Positions 15,453-23,684 of a stretch of 32,716 nucleotides of DNA are shown here, piece by piece. This DNA comes from Pseudonocardia sp. (GTDB lineage: Bacteria; Actinomycetota; Actinomycetes; Mycobacteriales; Pseudonocardiaceae). Under the pieces are notes generated by a model. It searched no databases and was not told where the DNA came from. It saw only the letters and a list, made by a program, of their open reading frames with translations. The stretch lies in the NCBI RefSeq assembly GCF_025465255.1, contig NZ_JAODNI010000167.1, forward strand, positions 1 through 32,716, read 5' to 3'. A program made the position numbers and the translations under genes. Every line of letters starts with the position of its first letter. Within the stretch, counting starts at the first letter, position 1.

Positions 15453-17153
15453 TCAGGCCTGGGCCAGGACGTAGGTGCCCGGGGCGTCCCCGAGGGAGGG
15501 GTGCTCCTTGCTCCCCGGTCGGGCGGGGGCGCGCTTGAGGGGGCCCGAGCGCTCCCCGATCCAGCCCGCCCAGTGCTCCCACCAGGTGCCCTCGTGCTCG
15601 GTCGCCTGGTCCCGCCAGGTGGTGGCGTCGATGCCGTGCGGGTCCGGGCCCGTCCAGTACCGGGACTTCGGGTTGCCCGGCGGGCACACGAGCGTCTGGA
15701 TGTGGCCGGTGTTGGTGAGCACGAACGTCGACTGCCCGCCCAGCAGGGTCGCCGAGGCGTAGCAACCGTTCCACGGGGTCAGGTGGTCCGTGGTGCCGCC
15801 GGTGATGAACGCGTCGACCTTCACCTGCTTCAGGTCGACCGGCGAGCCCAGCACAGTGAGCTCACCGGGCCTGGTCATCGAGTTCCGCACGAACACGTCG
15901 AGGAACTGGTGGTGCAGGGCCGCCGGCAGGTTCGTCCCGTCCGCGTTCCAGGCGAGGATGTCGAACGAGGGCGGTTCCTTGCCGAGCAGGTAGTTGTTGA
16001 CCCAGTAGTTCCACACGAGGTCGTCCGGCCGCATCCAGGTGAAGATCGAGGCGAGCGAGCGGGCGTCGAGGATCCCGACCTGCCGGGAGCGGAAGTCCGC
16101 GAGCCCCACGATCGGTCCCGCCGCGAGCATGCCGATCGGCGCCTCCGCGCCCCAGTCCAGCAGCGTGACGCCGAAGCTGACGCTGCGCACGCGGTCGTCG
16201 CCGACGTCCGCGAGGTGGTTGAGGACGCTCGCGGTGGTGATGCCGCCCGCGCAGAGCCCGAACAGGTTGACCTGCTCGGAATGGGTGATCTCGGAGACGG
16301 CGTCGAGCGCGGAGAGGATCGCCCGTCCGTAGGTGTCCAGGTCCCAGTCCCGCTGGGCCTTGGTGGGGTTGCGCCACGAGATCGCGAACGCCTGCTGCCC
16401 CTGGTCGACGGCGTACTCGATCAGCGAGCGGCCCGGGGCGAGATCCATGAAGTAGTACTTGTTGATCTGCGGCGGCACCACGACCAGCGGGATCTGCCGG
16501 ACCTGCGTCGTCGAGGGCTGGTACTGGATCAGCTCCAGCACCTCGTCGCGGTAGACGACGGCGCCCGGGGTCACGGCCAGGTCCTCGCCGACCCGGAACT
16601 TCGACCGGTCGACCTGCGTGGGCAGGCCGCCGTTGCGTCGGACGTCCGAGACGAGGTTGCGCAGCCCGCGGCGCAGGCTGCCGCCCCCGGTCTCCAGGGC
16701 CCGCTTCAGGGCGACCGGGTTCGCGAGGGTGTTGGTGGGCGACAGCGTGGACGTGATCACCGTGGCCAGGAACTTCGCCCGCTCGCGGTCCCGCCAGTCC
16801 GGCAGGTCCGCGGCCGACACGACGTCCCCGACGGCCTGGCACGTGGCCAGGTAGGCCTGCATCAGCCGGTGGTACGCCGGGTTCTCGGTCCAGGTGGGGT
16901 CGGCGAAGCGGCGGTCCCGGCGGCCGGGCTCGATCTCGGACCGCCCGACGGCGACCCGGCCGAGCTCACCGGCGAGACGGCCCGCGGCGCCGGCCACGGA
17001 CGGCACGTTGCCGACCACCTTGCCCGCCGTGCCGAGAAGGCTGCGCACTCCCTCGAGTGCCTGGGGCTGAGCCGCCGGCTCCGGGGGCGGCTCCTGTCCG
17101 GGTCGCAGCGGTCGTACCCGGGCCGAGCTGGTTCCCGAACGCTGCGTGTCCAT
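15453..17153 (-). CDS. phaC: Polyhydroxyalkanoate synthase (PhaC-like)
   Basis: This is a 566-residue class I/II-type PHA synthase. It polymerises 3-hydroxyacyl-CoA into intracellular polyester granules. After a Pro-rich N-terminal extension (about 1-40) comes the PhaC N-domain (80-180) and the alpha/beta-hydrolase core. The lipase-like box is GLCAGG with nucleophile Cys301; Asp456 (TTDHLTPW) and His484 (NTGHIQ) complete the triad. The Trp after TDHLTP and the PPxINKYYFMDL segment are typical of the family. ATG 17153 follows a GAGGTG ribosome site; the frame is open further upstream without similarity. The thiolase and the hydroxyacyl-CoA dehydrogenase in this window could supply monomer. No phasin or depolymerase gene is seen beside it. 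Confidence 0.9.
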   Translation of the reverse strand: MDTQRSGTSSARVRPLRPGQEPPPEPAAQPQALEGVRSLLGTAGKVVGNVPSVAGAAGRLAGELGRVAVGRSEIEPGRRDRRFADPTWTENPAYHRLMQAYLATCQAVGDVVSAADLPDWRDRERAKFLATVITSTLSPTNTLANPVALKRALETGGGSLRRGLRNLVSDVRRNGGLPTQVDRSKFRVGEDLAVTPGAVVYRDEVLELIQYQPSTTQVRQIPLVVVPPQINKYYFMDLAPGRSLIEYAVDQGQQAFAISWRNPTKAQRDWDLDTYGRAILSALDAVSEITHSEQVNLFGLCAGGITTASVLNHLADVGDDRVRSVSFGVTLLDWGAEAPIGMLAAGPIVGLADFRSRQVGILDARSLASIFTWMRPDDLVWNYWVNNYLLGKEPPSFDILAWNADGTNLPAALHHQFLDVFVRNSMTRPGELTVLGSPVDLKQVKVDAFITGGTTDHLTPWNGCYASATLLGGQSTFVLTNTGHIQTLVCPPGNPKSRYWTGPDPHGIDATTWRDQATEHEGTWWEHWAGWIGERSGPLKRAPARPGSKEHPSLGDAPGTYVLAQA

Positions 17154-17223
17154 GTGATTCACCTCACTCCACCCGATGGGGTGAGTCAAGTCGGAACGGC
17201 CTCGTCGCCGTACCCCTGGCAGG

Positions 17224-17772
17224 GTGACCGGCGTGGAGCACCTCGAAACCATGTCGACCCGCGAGGTCTACGCCAACAACTGGATGACGGTCCGCGAGGA
17301 CGCCATCCGCCGCCCTGACGGCAGCGACGGCGTGTACGGCGTCGTCGACAAGCCGACCTACGCCCTGGTCATCCCCCGCGACGGGGACCGCCTGCACCTG
17401 GTCGAGCAGTTCCGGTACCCGGTGGGCGAGCGCCGCTGGGAGTTCCCCGCCGGCACCGCACCCGACCGCGCCGCGCAGGACCCGGCCGACCTGGCGGTCC
17501 GCGAACTCGTCGAGGAGACGGGGATGCAGGCCGGCCGGATGCAGCTGCTGGGCACCCTGGACGTCGCGCCGGGGATGTCGAGCCAGCGGGGGCACGTCTA
17601 TCTCGCGACCGAGCTGACCCAGGGCGAGGCGCAGCGCGAGCACACCGAGCAGGACATGCGGACGGCGTGGTTCACGATCGCCGAGTTCGAGGCGATGGTC
17701 CGCGACGGCGAGCTGACGGACGCCCAGACCCTCGCGGCCTACACGCTCCTACGGCTGCACGACCAGGGGTAG
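17224..17772 (+). CDS. Nudix hydrolase (ADP-ribose pyrophosphatase-like)
   Basis: This is a 182-residue Nudix protein, probably cleaving ADP-ribose or another nucleoside diphosphate derivative. An N-terminal beta domain (17-65) is followed by VEQFRYPVGERRWEFPAG and the Nudix box ending RELVEETGM. The box is unusual: the segment between its Gly and the RE pair is two residues longer than G-x5-E-x7-RE, and Gln stands where the first Glu is expected. The downstream GHVYLATEL strand and Glu-rich segment are normal. GTG 17224 is given as start, but CAGGGT at 17220-17225 lies seven bases before GTG 17233, which may be the true leaderless start. Its end overlaps the convergent P450 gene by 24 bp. 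Confidence 0.88.
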   Translation: MTGVEHLETMSTREVYANNWMTVREDAIRRPDGSDGVYGVVDKPTYALVIPRDGDRLHLVEQFRYPVGERRWEFPAGTAPDRAAQDPADLAVRELVEETGMQAGRMQLLGTLDVAPGMSSQRGHVYLATELTQGEAQREHTEQDMRTAWFTIAEFEAMVRDGELTDAQTLAAYTLLRLHDQG

Positions 17773-18990
17773 GCCGAGGACCCGCCGCATCCCCGGCACC
17801 TTCGCCCACTCCAGCTCGTCGGGCTCGATCGCGAGCCTCAGGTCCGGGAAGCGCTCGAACAGCGCCTTCAGGGCCACCTCGCCCTCCTGCCGGGCCAGCG
17901 CCGCGCCGAGGCAGTAGTGCGGCCCGTGCCCGAACCCGACGTGCCCCTCCCCGCGCTCCGACCTGCGGGTGACGTCCAGCCGATCCGGGTCCGGGTACTC
18001 GCGCGGGTCCGAGTTCGCGGAGACCAGCACCGGCTGGATCCCGGAGCCGGCCGGGATCGGCACGCCCCCGACCTCGACGTCCCGGGTCGCGTACCGCACG
18101 GACGCCGACTGCACCGGCCCGATGCGGCGCATCAGCTCGGTGACCGCGCCCGGCCAGAGCGCGGGATCCGCCCGGAGGAGCTCGAGCTGGTCCGGGCGGG
18201 TGAGCAGCGCGATGACGGCCCGGGAGATCAGGTGTGCGGTCGTCTCGTGCCCGGCGATCACCAGCGAGAGGACCATGGTGACCAGCTCGTCGTCGGACAG
18301 GCGATCCCCCTCGGCCTCCTGGACCCGGACGAGCTCGCTCAGCAGGTCGTCCGCGGGCTGCGCGCGACGCCGCGCGATCACGTCCAGGACGTGCTCGACC
18401 ATCTCCCGCAGCGCCGTCGGGATCCGGGTGGGGTCCATCGAGACCAGCACCCGTCCCCACTCGTGCCAGCCCGCCCGGTCCGCCTCGGGGATGCCGACCA
18501 GCTCGCAGATGACGGTGATCGGCAGCGGGTAGGCGAACGCCTCGACGAGGTCGACCGGCTGCTCGGCGGCCGCGAGCGCATCCAGCAGGTCCGCAGTGAT
18601 CTCCTCGACCCGAGGTCGCAGGTTCGCCACCCGCCGGACGGTGAAGGCCCGCGAGACCAGCTTGCGCAGCCGGGTGTGGTCCGCGCCGTCGGCGCTGATG
18701 ATGCTGTCGGTCAGGTAGTGCACGAGGTCCGCCGGCACCCCCATGGCCTCCATGCCCTGCTGCCGGACGTCCACCGCGGAGTTCCCCGGCACCGACGCCG
18801 GATCGTTGGCGAACGCCTCGGGGTCACCCAGGACGGCGCGGACGTCCGCGTAGCGGGTCACCACCCACACCGGCGTCCGGCCGAGGAACGTCCCCTGCAG
18901 GACGGGCGCCTGCTCGCGCAGCCTTCCGTAGCCCGTGTACGGGTTCGCGAGCATCTCCGGCGACATCAGGTCCGTGGCGGTCATCGGCAT
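17749..18990 (-). CDS. Cytochrome P450 (soluble bacterial type)
   Basis: This is a 413-residue class I P450. The I-helix motif is AGHETT (oxygen activation). The K-helix ExxR is ELMRR. The heme-binding loop is FGHGPHYCLGAALA, with proximal Cys360. It has no membrane anchor, as expected for soluble bacterial CYPs that need a separate ferredoxin and reductase; neither is encoded nearby. The substrate is unknown. ATG 18990 has a GAGGGGAG site directly upstream. The TetR gene lies 24 bp upstream on the same strand, so the pair forms an operon and TetR probably controls the P450. The 3' end overlaps the convergent Nudix gene. Confidence 0.95.
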   Translation of the reverse strand: MPMTATDLMSPEMLANPYTGYGRLREQAPVLQGTFLGRTPVWVVTRYADVRAVLGDPEAFANDPASVPGNSAVDVRQQGMEAMGVPADLVHYLTDSIISADGADHTRLRKLVSRAFTVRRVANLRPRVEEITADLLDALAAAEQPVDLVEAFAYPLPITVICELVGIPEADRAGWHEWGRVLVSMDPTRIPTALREMVEHVLDVIARRRAQPADDLLSELVRVQEAEGDRLSDDELVTMVLSLVIAGHETTAHLISRAVIALLTRPDQLELLRADPALWPGAVTELMRRIGPVQSASVRYATRDVEVGGVPIPAGSGIQPVLVSANSDPREYPDPDRLDVTRRSERGEGHVGFGHGPHYCLGAALARQEGEVALKALFERFPDLRLAIEPDELEWAKVPGMRRVLGLPLVVQP

Positions 18991-19014
18991 CTCCCCTCGT
19001 CTGCACGTCCGGGA

Positions 19015-19716
19015 TCACCGGACGCGGCGTTGCCATTCCTCGTCGATGTGGTCGAGCAGCGAGCGGTAGAGCGCGGCGCACTCCCGGGACACCTCGGCGT
19101 CCGGCGCGGCGCCCGGGACGTGCAGCGCGGAGGCCAGCGCGTGTTCCAGTAGGTCCGCGCGCCGGTGCGAATCGTCCGGGCCCGGCGCCGTCGGCATGCC
19201 GTCGAGGAAGAAGAAGCCGGTCGTGACGGCGCTGAAGACGTGCATCTGCTCGTCGACCGTCAGGTCCGTGCGCATCAGCCCGGCGTCGCGCAGCCGGGCG
19301 AACCAGCGCCGGCCGACCTCGACCCGCCGGCTGCCGATCTCGCCGAGCGTGTCCGCCGCCTCGTGCGCGAGCCGGCCGAGGACCTCCGGATCCCCGAGGT
19401 AGAGCGGCCGCACCACCGGGTCCTCGACGAGCTCGCGGTAGAGCGACCGGACGGCCCGGCCCGGCAGCGCCTCCGCGGGGTCCCGTTCCATCCGCTCCGC
19501 CATCCGCGCGACGACGGCGTGGTGGCTGCGCAGCAGGACGGTCAGGAACAGTGCGTCCTTGGTACGGAAGTGCAGGTAGACGGTGCCCTTGCCGATCCCG
19601 GCGTGCTTGGCGACGTCCTCGATGGTCACCCGCTGGTACCCCCAGCGGACGAGCAGCTCGGTGGCGGAGTCGAGCACGCGCTCGACCCGCGCGGCGGGCT
19701 GGTCGGGAGCGGCCAC
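19015..19716 (-). CDS. TetR-family transcriptional regulator
   Basis: This is a 233-residue repressor-type regulator. The N-terminal HTH (about residues 14-60) is clear: TIEDVAKHAGIGKGTVYLHF followed by RTKDALF. The C-terminal ligand-binding and dimer region (70-230) is helical and includes a TTGFFFLDGMP segment likely near the ligand pocket. The gene is first in a two-gene unit with the P450 and is divergent from an enoyl-CoA hydratase homologue. An imperfect 15-bp inverted repeat at 19728-19769 lies directly upstream, consistent with autorepression and control of both directions. The ligand is unknown, possibly the P450 substrate. Confidence 0.92.
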   Translation of the reverse strand: MAAPDQPAARVERVLDSATELLVRWGYQRVTIEDVAKHAGIGKGTVYLHFRTKDALFLTVLLRSHHAVVARMAERMERDPAEALPGRAVRSLYRELVEDPVVRPLYLGDPEVLGRLAHEAADTLGEIGSRRVEVGRRWFARLRDAGLMRTDLTVDEQMHVFSAVTTGFFFLDGMPTAPGPDDSHRRADLLEHALASALHVPGAAPDAEVSRECAALYRSLLDHIDEEWQRRVR

Positions 19717-19727
19717 CGAGACCCCCT

Positions 19728-19769
19728 GTGACGTTGTGACCGGAAATCCTCATTCGGTCATGGCGTCAC
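19728..19769. promoter_or_regulatory. Candidate TetR operator (GTGACG...CGTCAC inverted repeat)
   Basis: Arms 19728-19742 and 19755-19769 pair at 12 of 15 positions: outer GTGACG/CGTCAC and inner TGACCG/CGGTCA are exact, with three differing bases between. The spacer is 12 bp. It lies 12 bp upstream of the TetR start and 42 bp before the divergent gene at 19811. Confidence 0.55.
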
Positions 19770-19798
19770 GGTAGACGCGGATCGCGAGGCTGTCGAGC

Positions 19799-19804
19799 TA
19801 CCGT
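19799..19804 (+). promoter_or_regulatory. -10 box of the ECHDC3-like gene
   Basis: TACCGT ends six bases before ATG 19811, implying a leaderless message. Confidence 0.45.
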
Positions 19805-19810
19805 GACCGC

Positions 19811-20584
19811 ATGGCGGACTACGAACACCTGCTGGTGAAGCAGGACGGAGACACGATCCGGATCACCATGAACCGGCCCGAACGGCGCAACGCCCTGTCC
19901 GAGCCGCACCTGCGCGAGCTGCTGGCCGCGTTCGAGGACGCGGGCCGCAGCGACGCGACGGGCATCGTCCTGGGCGCCGAGGGCAGGGCCTTCTCCGCGG
20001 GGCACGACTTCGCGGACGTCGCCTCGCGGGACCTCGCGGGGGTGCGTGACCTGCTGAAGCTCTGTACGAAGGTCATGGCGACCATCCAGGAGGTGCCGCA
20101 GGTCGTCATCGCCCGCGTCCAGGCGATCGCGACGGCGGCCGGGTGCCAGCTCGTCGCCACCTGCGACCTCGCCGTCGCGGCCGAGTCCGCGGCGTTCGCG
20201 CTGCCCGGCGGCAAGGGCGGCTGGTTCTGCCACACCCCCGCGGTCCCGGTGGCGCGCAACGTCGGCCGCAAGCGGCTGATGGAGCTCGCGCTCACCGGCG
20301 ACCCGGTCGACGCGCGCACCGCGGCCGAGTGGGGCCTGGTCAACTACGCCGTCCCGGACGACGAGCTGGACGCGAGGACGGATGCGCTGCTGGCCCGGGC
20401 GACCCGCGGCAGCCGGTTCGGCAAGGGCGTGGGGAAACAGACGCTGTACTCCCAGCTCGACCGGCCGGAGGCGGACGCGTACGCCGTCGCCGTCGAGGTG
20501 ATGGCGTCGCTGTCGCAGTCGCCCGGGGCCCGGGAGGGCATGGCGTCCTTCCTCGAGAAGCGCCCCGCCGTGTGGCCCGACTAG
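19811..20584 (+). CDS. Enoyl-CoA hydratase-family protein, ECHDC3-like, without the two catalytic Glu
   Basis: This is a 257-residue crotonase-fold protein. The CoA-binding oxyanion segments are intact: AFSAGHDF (60-67) and TAAGCQL (108-114). In true enoyl-CoA hydratases two Glu (E144 and E164 of the rat enzyme) activate water. Here the matching positions are Gln113 (GCQLVATCD) and Gly133 (ALPGGKGGWF). The GGKxGxFC segment is characteristic of ECHDC3-like members, whose reaction is not well established. It is therefore probably not a classical hydratase; another crotonase reaction such as isomerisation, thioester cleavage or ligand binding is possible. It is divergent from TetR-P450 and may share their operator. 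The EhuB-like gene follows 24 bp later with its own -10 box. Confidence 0.88.
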   Translation: MADYEHLLVKQDGDTIRITMNRPERRNALSEPHLRELLAAFEDAGRSDATGIVLGAEGRAFSAGHDFADVASRDLAGVRDLLKLCTKVMATIQEVPQVVIARVQAIATAAGCQLVATCDLAVAAESAAFALPGGKGGWFCHTPAVPVARNVGRKRLMELALTGDPVDARTAAEWGLVNYAVPDDELDARTDALLARATRGSRFGKGVGKQTLYSQLDRPEADAYAVAVEVMASLSQSPGAREGMASFLEKRPAVWPD

Positions 20585-20592
20585 GGCCCCCC

Positions 20593-20598
20593 TAGGGT
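20593..20598 (+). promoter_or_regulatory. -10-like box before the second EhuB gene
   Basis: TAGGGT ends ten bases before ATG 20609. If used, the leader is only a few nucleotides long. Confidence 0.35.
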
Positions 20599-20608
20599 CG
20601 AGCGCGTC

Positions 20609-21490
20609 ATGATCATGCTCAACCGGAGACACCTGTTCGCGCTCGCCGGCGCGGGCCTCGCCGGTGCGGCGACGGCCGGCTGCGGCTCCCGGTCCGCGTC
20701 CGCGCTGCAACGGGGCCGGGAGGACGGCGTGCTCCGCGTCGGGCTCGCCGGTGAGCGGCCCTACGGCTACTCCGCGCCGGACGGCACGGTCACCGGCGAG
20801 CAGCCCGAGGTCGCCCGCGCCGTGCTGGCGAAGCTGGGCATCGGCGGGATCGAGGCCGTGCAGGTCGGCTTCGACGGGCTCATCGCCGGCCTGCAGCAGG
20901 GCCAGTTCGACCTCATCGCCGCGGGCATGACGATCACCCCCGGCCGGTGTGGACGGGTCGCGTTCTCCCGCCCGGACTTCCTCGCGCCGCCGGCGTTCCT
21001 CGTGCCGGACGGGAACCCGCTCGGCATCCGGACGTTCGAGGGCGTCGGCCGGGCGCGGCTGCGGCTCGGCGTGCTGCACGGCTCGGCCGAGGAGGAGTAC
21101 GCGTCCGCCGCGGGTGTCGCCGCGGAGAACGTCACCGCCTTCGGCGAGCAGAGCGAGCTGTTCCGCGCGGTCGCCGCGGGCAAGGTGGACGCCGCCGCGC
21201 TGACCCGCATCTCCCTGCTCGACGAGCTCTCCCGCAACCCGGGGTCAGGTCTGGTGGTCACCCAGGGCGTCGCCGCGCTGGTGAACGGCGCCCGCGTCGT
21301 CCCGGCCGGGGCGTTCGCGTTCGCCCGGACCGACACGGACCTGCGCGACGCGTTCGACGCCGCCCTGGCGGAGCTGCACTCGTCCGGCGAGTGGGAGAAG
21401 CTCACCGCGCGCTTCGGCTTCACCTCGGACAATCTGCCGTCGGCGGACCTCACCACCCAGGCCGTCTGCTCCGGCACCGCCACCCTGTGA
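20609..21490 (+). CDS. Second EhuB-like solute-binding lipoprotein
   Basis: This is a 293-residue amino-acid-type ABC substrate-binding protein. A signal peptide with twin Arg (NRRHLFALAGAG) and a lipobox ending TAGC predicts Tat export and lipid anchoring. The mature protein follows the same plan as the ehuB product at 23685-24596: LRVGLAGERPYGYSAPDG, QFDLIAAGMTITPGRCG, SGEWEKLTARFGFTSDN and a conserved Cys near the C-terminus. It is a diverged paralogue and points toward the ehu operon, ending 16 bp from ehuA in convergent orientation. It may give the same importer a second ligand range. ATG 20615 is an alternative start. Confidence 0.88.
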   Translation: MIMLNRRHLFALAGAGLAGAATAGCGSRSASALQRGREDGVLRVGLAGERPYGYSAPDGTVTGEQPEVARAVLAKLGIGGIEAVQVGFDGLIAGLQQGQFDLIAAGMTITPGRCGRVAFSRPDFLAPPAFLVPDGNPLGIRTFEGVGRARLRLGVLHGSAEEEYASAAGVAAENVTAFGEQSELFRAVAAGKVDAAALTRISLLDELSRNPGSGLVVTQGVAALVNGARVVPAGAFAFARTDTDLRDAFDAALAELHSSGEWEKLTARFGFTSDNLPSADLTTQAVCSGTATL

Positions 21491-21506
21491 GCCCTGTGCG
21501 CGGGGG

Positions 21507-22289
21507 CTAGTGGTTCAGCACGGCCTGCAGGAAGTCCTGGGTGCGCCGGTGGTCCGGGTCGCTGAAGATCTTCTCCGGTGGGGCGTCCTCGATCACCCGG
21601 CCGCCGTCGAACATCATCACCCGGTCCGAGAAGTCCCGGGCGAAGCCCATCTCGTGCGTCACGCACAGGATGGTGATGTCCGTGCTCTCCCCGATGTCCC
21701 GCAACAGCTTCAGCACCCCCGCGACGAGCTCGGGGTCCAGTGCGGATGTCACCTCGTCGAGCAGCAGGACGTCCGGCCGCATGGCCAGAGCGCGGGCGAT
21801 CGCGACCCGCTGCTGCTGGCCGCCGGAGAGCTGGGTGGGGTGGGCGTCGATCTTCTCCCCGAGCCCGACGAGGTCCAGCAGGTCCTGGGCGCGCGCGTTC
21901 GCCTCGTCCTTGGAGAGCCCGAGCACGCGGGTCGGTGCCTCGATCAGATTGCCCCGCACGGTCATGTTCGGGAACAGGTTGAACTGCTGGAACACCATCC
22001 CGATCCGCATGCGCACCTCCCGGCAGTACTTCTCGTCCGACGGGACGAGCTTGTCCCCCTTCACCATGTGCGAGAGGTACCGGCCGGCGACGGAGATCGT
22101 CCCGGAGTTCACCTTCTCCAGGGTCATGAGCAGCCGCAGGATCGTCGTCTTGCCGGAGCCGGACGGCCCGATCAGCGTGACGTGCTCGCCGGGGGCCACG
22201 TCGAAGCTCAGCTCGCGGAGGACGACGTTGTCCCCGAACCGCTTCTCGACGGCGTCGAACGTGATCATGGGGTCAGCGGACGGCGGCAC
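21507..22289 (-). CDS. ehuA: Ectoine/hydroxyectoine-type ABC transporter ATP-binding protein
   Basis: This is a 260-residue ATPase of the polar amino-acid (GlnQ/HisP) type that powers the EhuCD importer. Walker A is GPSGSGKTT, the signature LSGGQQQRVAIARAL, Walker B VLLLDEVTSALDPE, and the switch His is in THEMGFARDF. GTG 22289, with GGAG eight bases upstream, overlaps the ehuD 3' end by 17 bp; the internal ATG 22268 also fits the family N-terminus (MITFDAVEKRF). Last gene of ehuBCDA. The ligand assignment depends mainly on EhuB resemblance, so an amino-acid substrate remains possible. Confidence 0.9.
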   Translation of the reverse strand: MPPSADPMITFDAVEKRFGDNVVLRELSFDVAPGEHVTLIGPSGSGKTTILRLLMTLEKVNSGTISVAGRYLSHMVKGDKLVPSDEKYCREVRMRIGMVFQQFNLFPNMTVRGNLIEAPTRVLGLSKDEANARAQDLLDLVGLGEKIDAHPTQLSGGQQQRVAIARALAMRPDVLLLDEVTSALDPELVAGVLKLLRDIGESTDITILCVTHEMGFARDFSDRVMMFDGGRVIEDAPPEKIFSDPDHRRTQDFLQAVLNH

Positions 22290-22944
22290 GGCGCTCCAAT
22301 CTCCGAACCAGCATCGAGGCCGGATAGCTCAGGACGAGGAACAGCACGCCGGCGATCGTGTACGGCTCGGTGAACCGGAAGGTCTCCGAGCCCAGCTCGC
22401 GGCCCGCGTTGACCACCTCCACGACGCCGATCGCCAGCAGCAGCGGGACCTCCTTGAACATCGAGATCGCGTAGTTGCCCAGCGCCGGCAGCACCCGCGG
22501 GATCGCCTGCGGCAGGATCACCCCGGTCCACACCCGGGAGCGGGGCAGGCTCAGCGCGGTCGCGGCCTCCCACTGTCCCTTCGGGACCGCGTCGATCCCG
22601 GCCCGGTAGACCTCCGAGGTGTAGGTCGCGTAGTGCACGCCCAGCGCGGTGACCCCGACGACGAACGCGCTGAGCGTCAGCCCGAACCGCGGCAGCACGA
22701 AGAACAGGAAGAAGATCTGGACCAGCAGCGGGGTCGAGCGGATGACCTCCACCAGCGCCCACAGCACCTGGTCGACGACCGGGATCCGGGCCCGCCGGAC
22801 GACCGCGATCACCAGCCCCAGCACGAAGGCGACCGCCGAGCCGAGCACGGTGATCTCGATCGTCGTGAGCAGCGCCTTCAGCAGGTCGGGGATGATCGAG
22901 AAGGCGTAGTCCCAGTCCCAGAGCGACGTCGACCCGGCCGCCAT
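22273..22944 (-). CDS. ehuD: Ectoine/hydroxyectoine-type ABC transporter permease EhuD
   Basis: This is a 223-residue inner-membrane permease of the HisMQ type with about five hydrophobic helices. The N-terminal helix includes AVAFVLGLVIAVV; then IRSTPLLVQIFFLFFVLP, the classic first part of this permease family. The EAA loop that contacts the ATPase reads EAATALSLPRSRVWTGVILP. It pairs with EhuC in the importer. ATG 22944 shares its first base with the last base of the ehuC gene (TGA at 22946-22944), so the two are translationally coupled. Confidence 0.9.
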   Translation of the reverse strand: MAAGSTSLWDWDYAFSIIPDLLKALLTTIEITVLGSAVAFVLGLVIAVVRRARIPVVDQVLWALVEVIRSTPLLVQIFFLFFVLPRFGLTLSAFVVGVTALGVHYATYTSEVYRAGIDAVPKGQWEAATALSLPRSRVWTGVILPQAIPRVLPALGNYAISMFKEVPLLLAIGVVEVVNAGRELGSETFRFTEPYTIAGVLFLVLSYPASMLVRRLERRAAVR

Positions 22945-23678
22945 CAGATCCCCGCCATCCGGTCCGAGACCCCCGGGCCGGCCGCCCGGGCCGCGACCCG
23001 AGCCGCCCGCGACGGGCGCCGCCCCACCCTCCGCGACGCGATCCGCTCGGCGAGCCGCATCAGCGCGGTGAGGATCGCCGCCAGCACGAGGTAGACGAGG
23101 AAGACCAGGCCGAAGATCAGGATCGTGTCGTCGCCGTAGTTGGGGATCAGCACGTCACGGGCCTGCCGGGTCACCTCCGGCACCGTGATCAGGGCGAGGA
23201 TCGCGGTGGACTTCAGGAGCTGGATGAACAGGTTGTTCATCGGCGGGAGCATCTCCACGAGGGCCTGCGGGAAGATCACCCGCCGCATCCGCTGCGCCGG
23301 GGAGAGGCTGAGCGCGATCGCCCCCTCGTACTGTGCCCGCGGCACGGACTGCACGGCGCCGCGGACGATCTCCGCCCCGTACGCGCCGTGGTTGAGCCCC
23401 AGGACCAGCACGCCGGCCCAGAGCGGCACCAGCTGGAACCCGATCAGCACCGGCAGTACGAAGTAGATCCAGAACAGCTGGACCACCTCGGACGTGCCGC
23501 GGAAGCCCTCGACGTAGATCCGGACCAGGACGCGGACCCACCGCCGCGACGAGAGCAGCAGCAGACCGGCCGGGACGGACAGCAGGATCGTGAGCACGAT
23601 CCCGCCCACCGTCGCGATCACCGTCGGCGGCAGGCCCTGCAGCAGTACCGGGACGATCCGCGACAGGTTGTCGGACAC
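22944..23678 (-). CDS. ehuC: Ectoine/hydroxyectoine-type ABC transporter permease EhuC
   Basis: This is a 244-residue inner-membrane permease, HisMQ family. It starts MSDNLSRIVPVLLQG, followed by a helix (VIATVGGIVLTILLSVPAG), then FRGTSEVVQLFWIYFVLP and the EAA loop EGAIALSLSPAQRMRRVIFP. Further helices cover 150-215. The C-terminal tail (SRRVGRRPSRAARVAARAA) is strongly basic and cytoplasmic. It forms the membrane channel with EhuD. The start lies 6 bp after the ehuB stop and its stop overlaps the ehuD start, so the four genes form one operon. Confidence 0.9.
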   Translation of the reverse strand: MSDNLSRIVPVLLQGLPPTVIATVGGIVLTILLSVPAGLLLLSSRRWVRVLVRIYVEGFRGTSEVVQLFWIYFVLPVLIGFQLVPLWAGVLVLGLNHGAYGAEIVRGAVQSVPRAQYEGAIALSLSPAQRMRRVIFPQALVEMLPPMNNLFIQLLKSTAILALITVPEVTRQARDVLIPNYGDDTILIFGLVFLVYLVLAAILTALMRLAERIASRRVGRRPSRAARVAARAAGPGVSDRMAGI

Positions 23679-23684
23679 TTGGGG

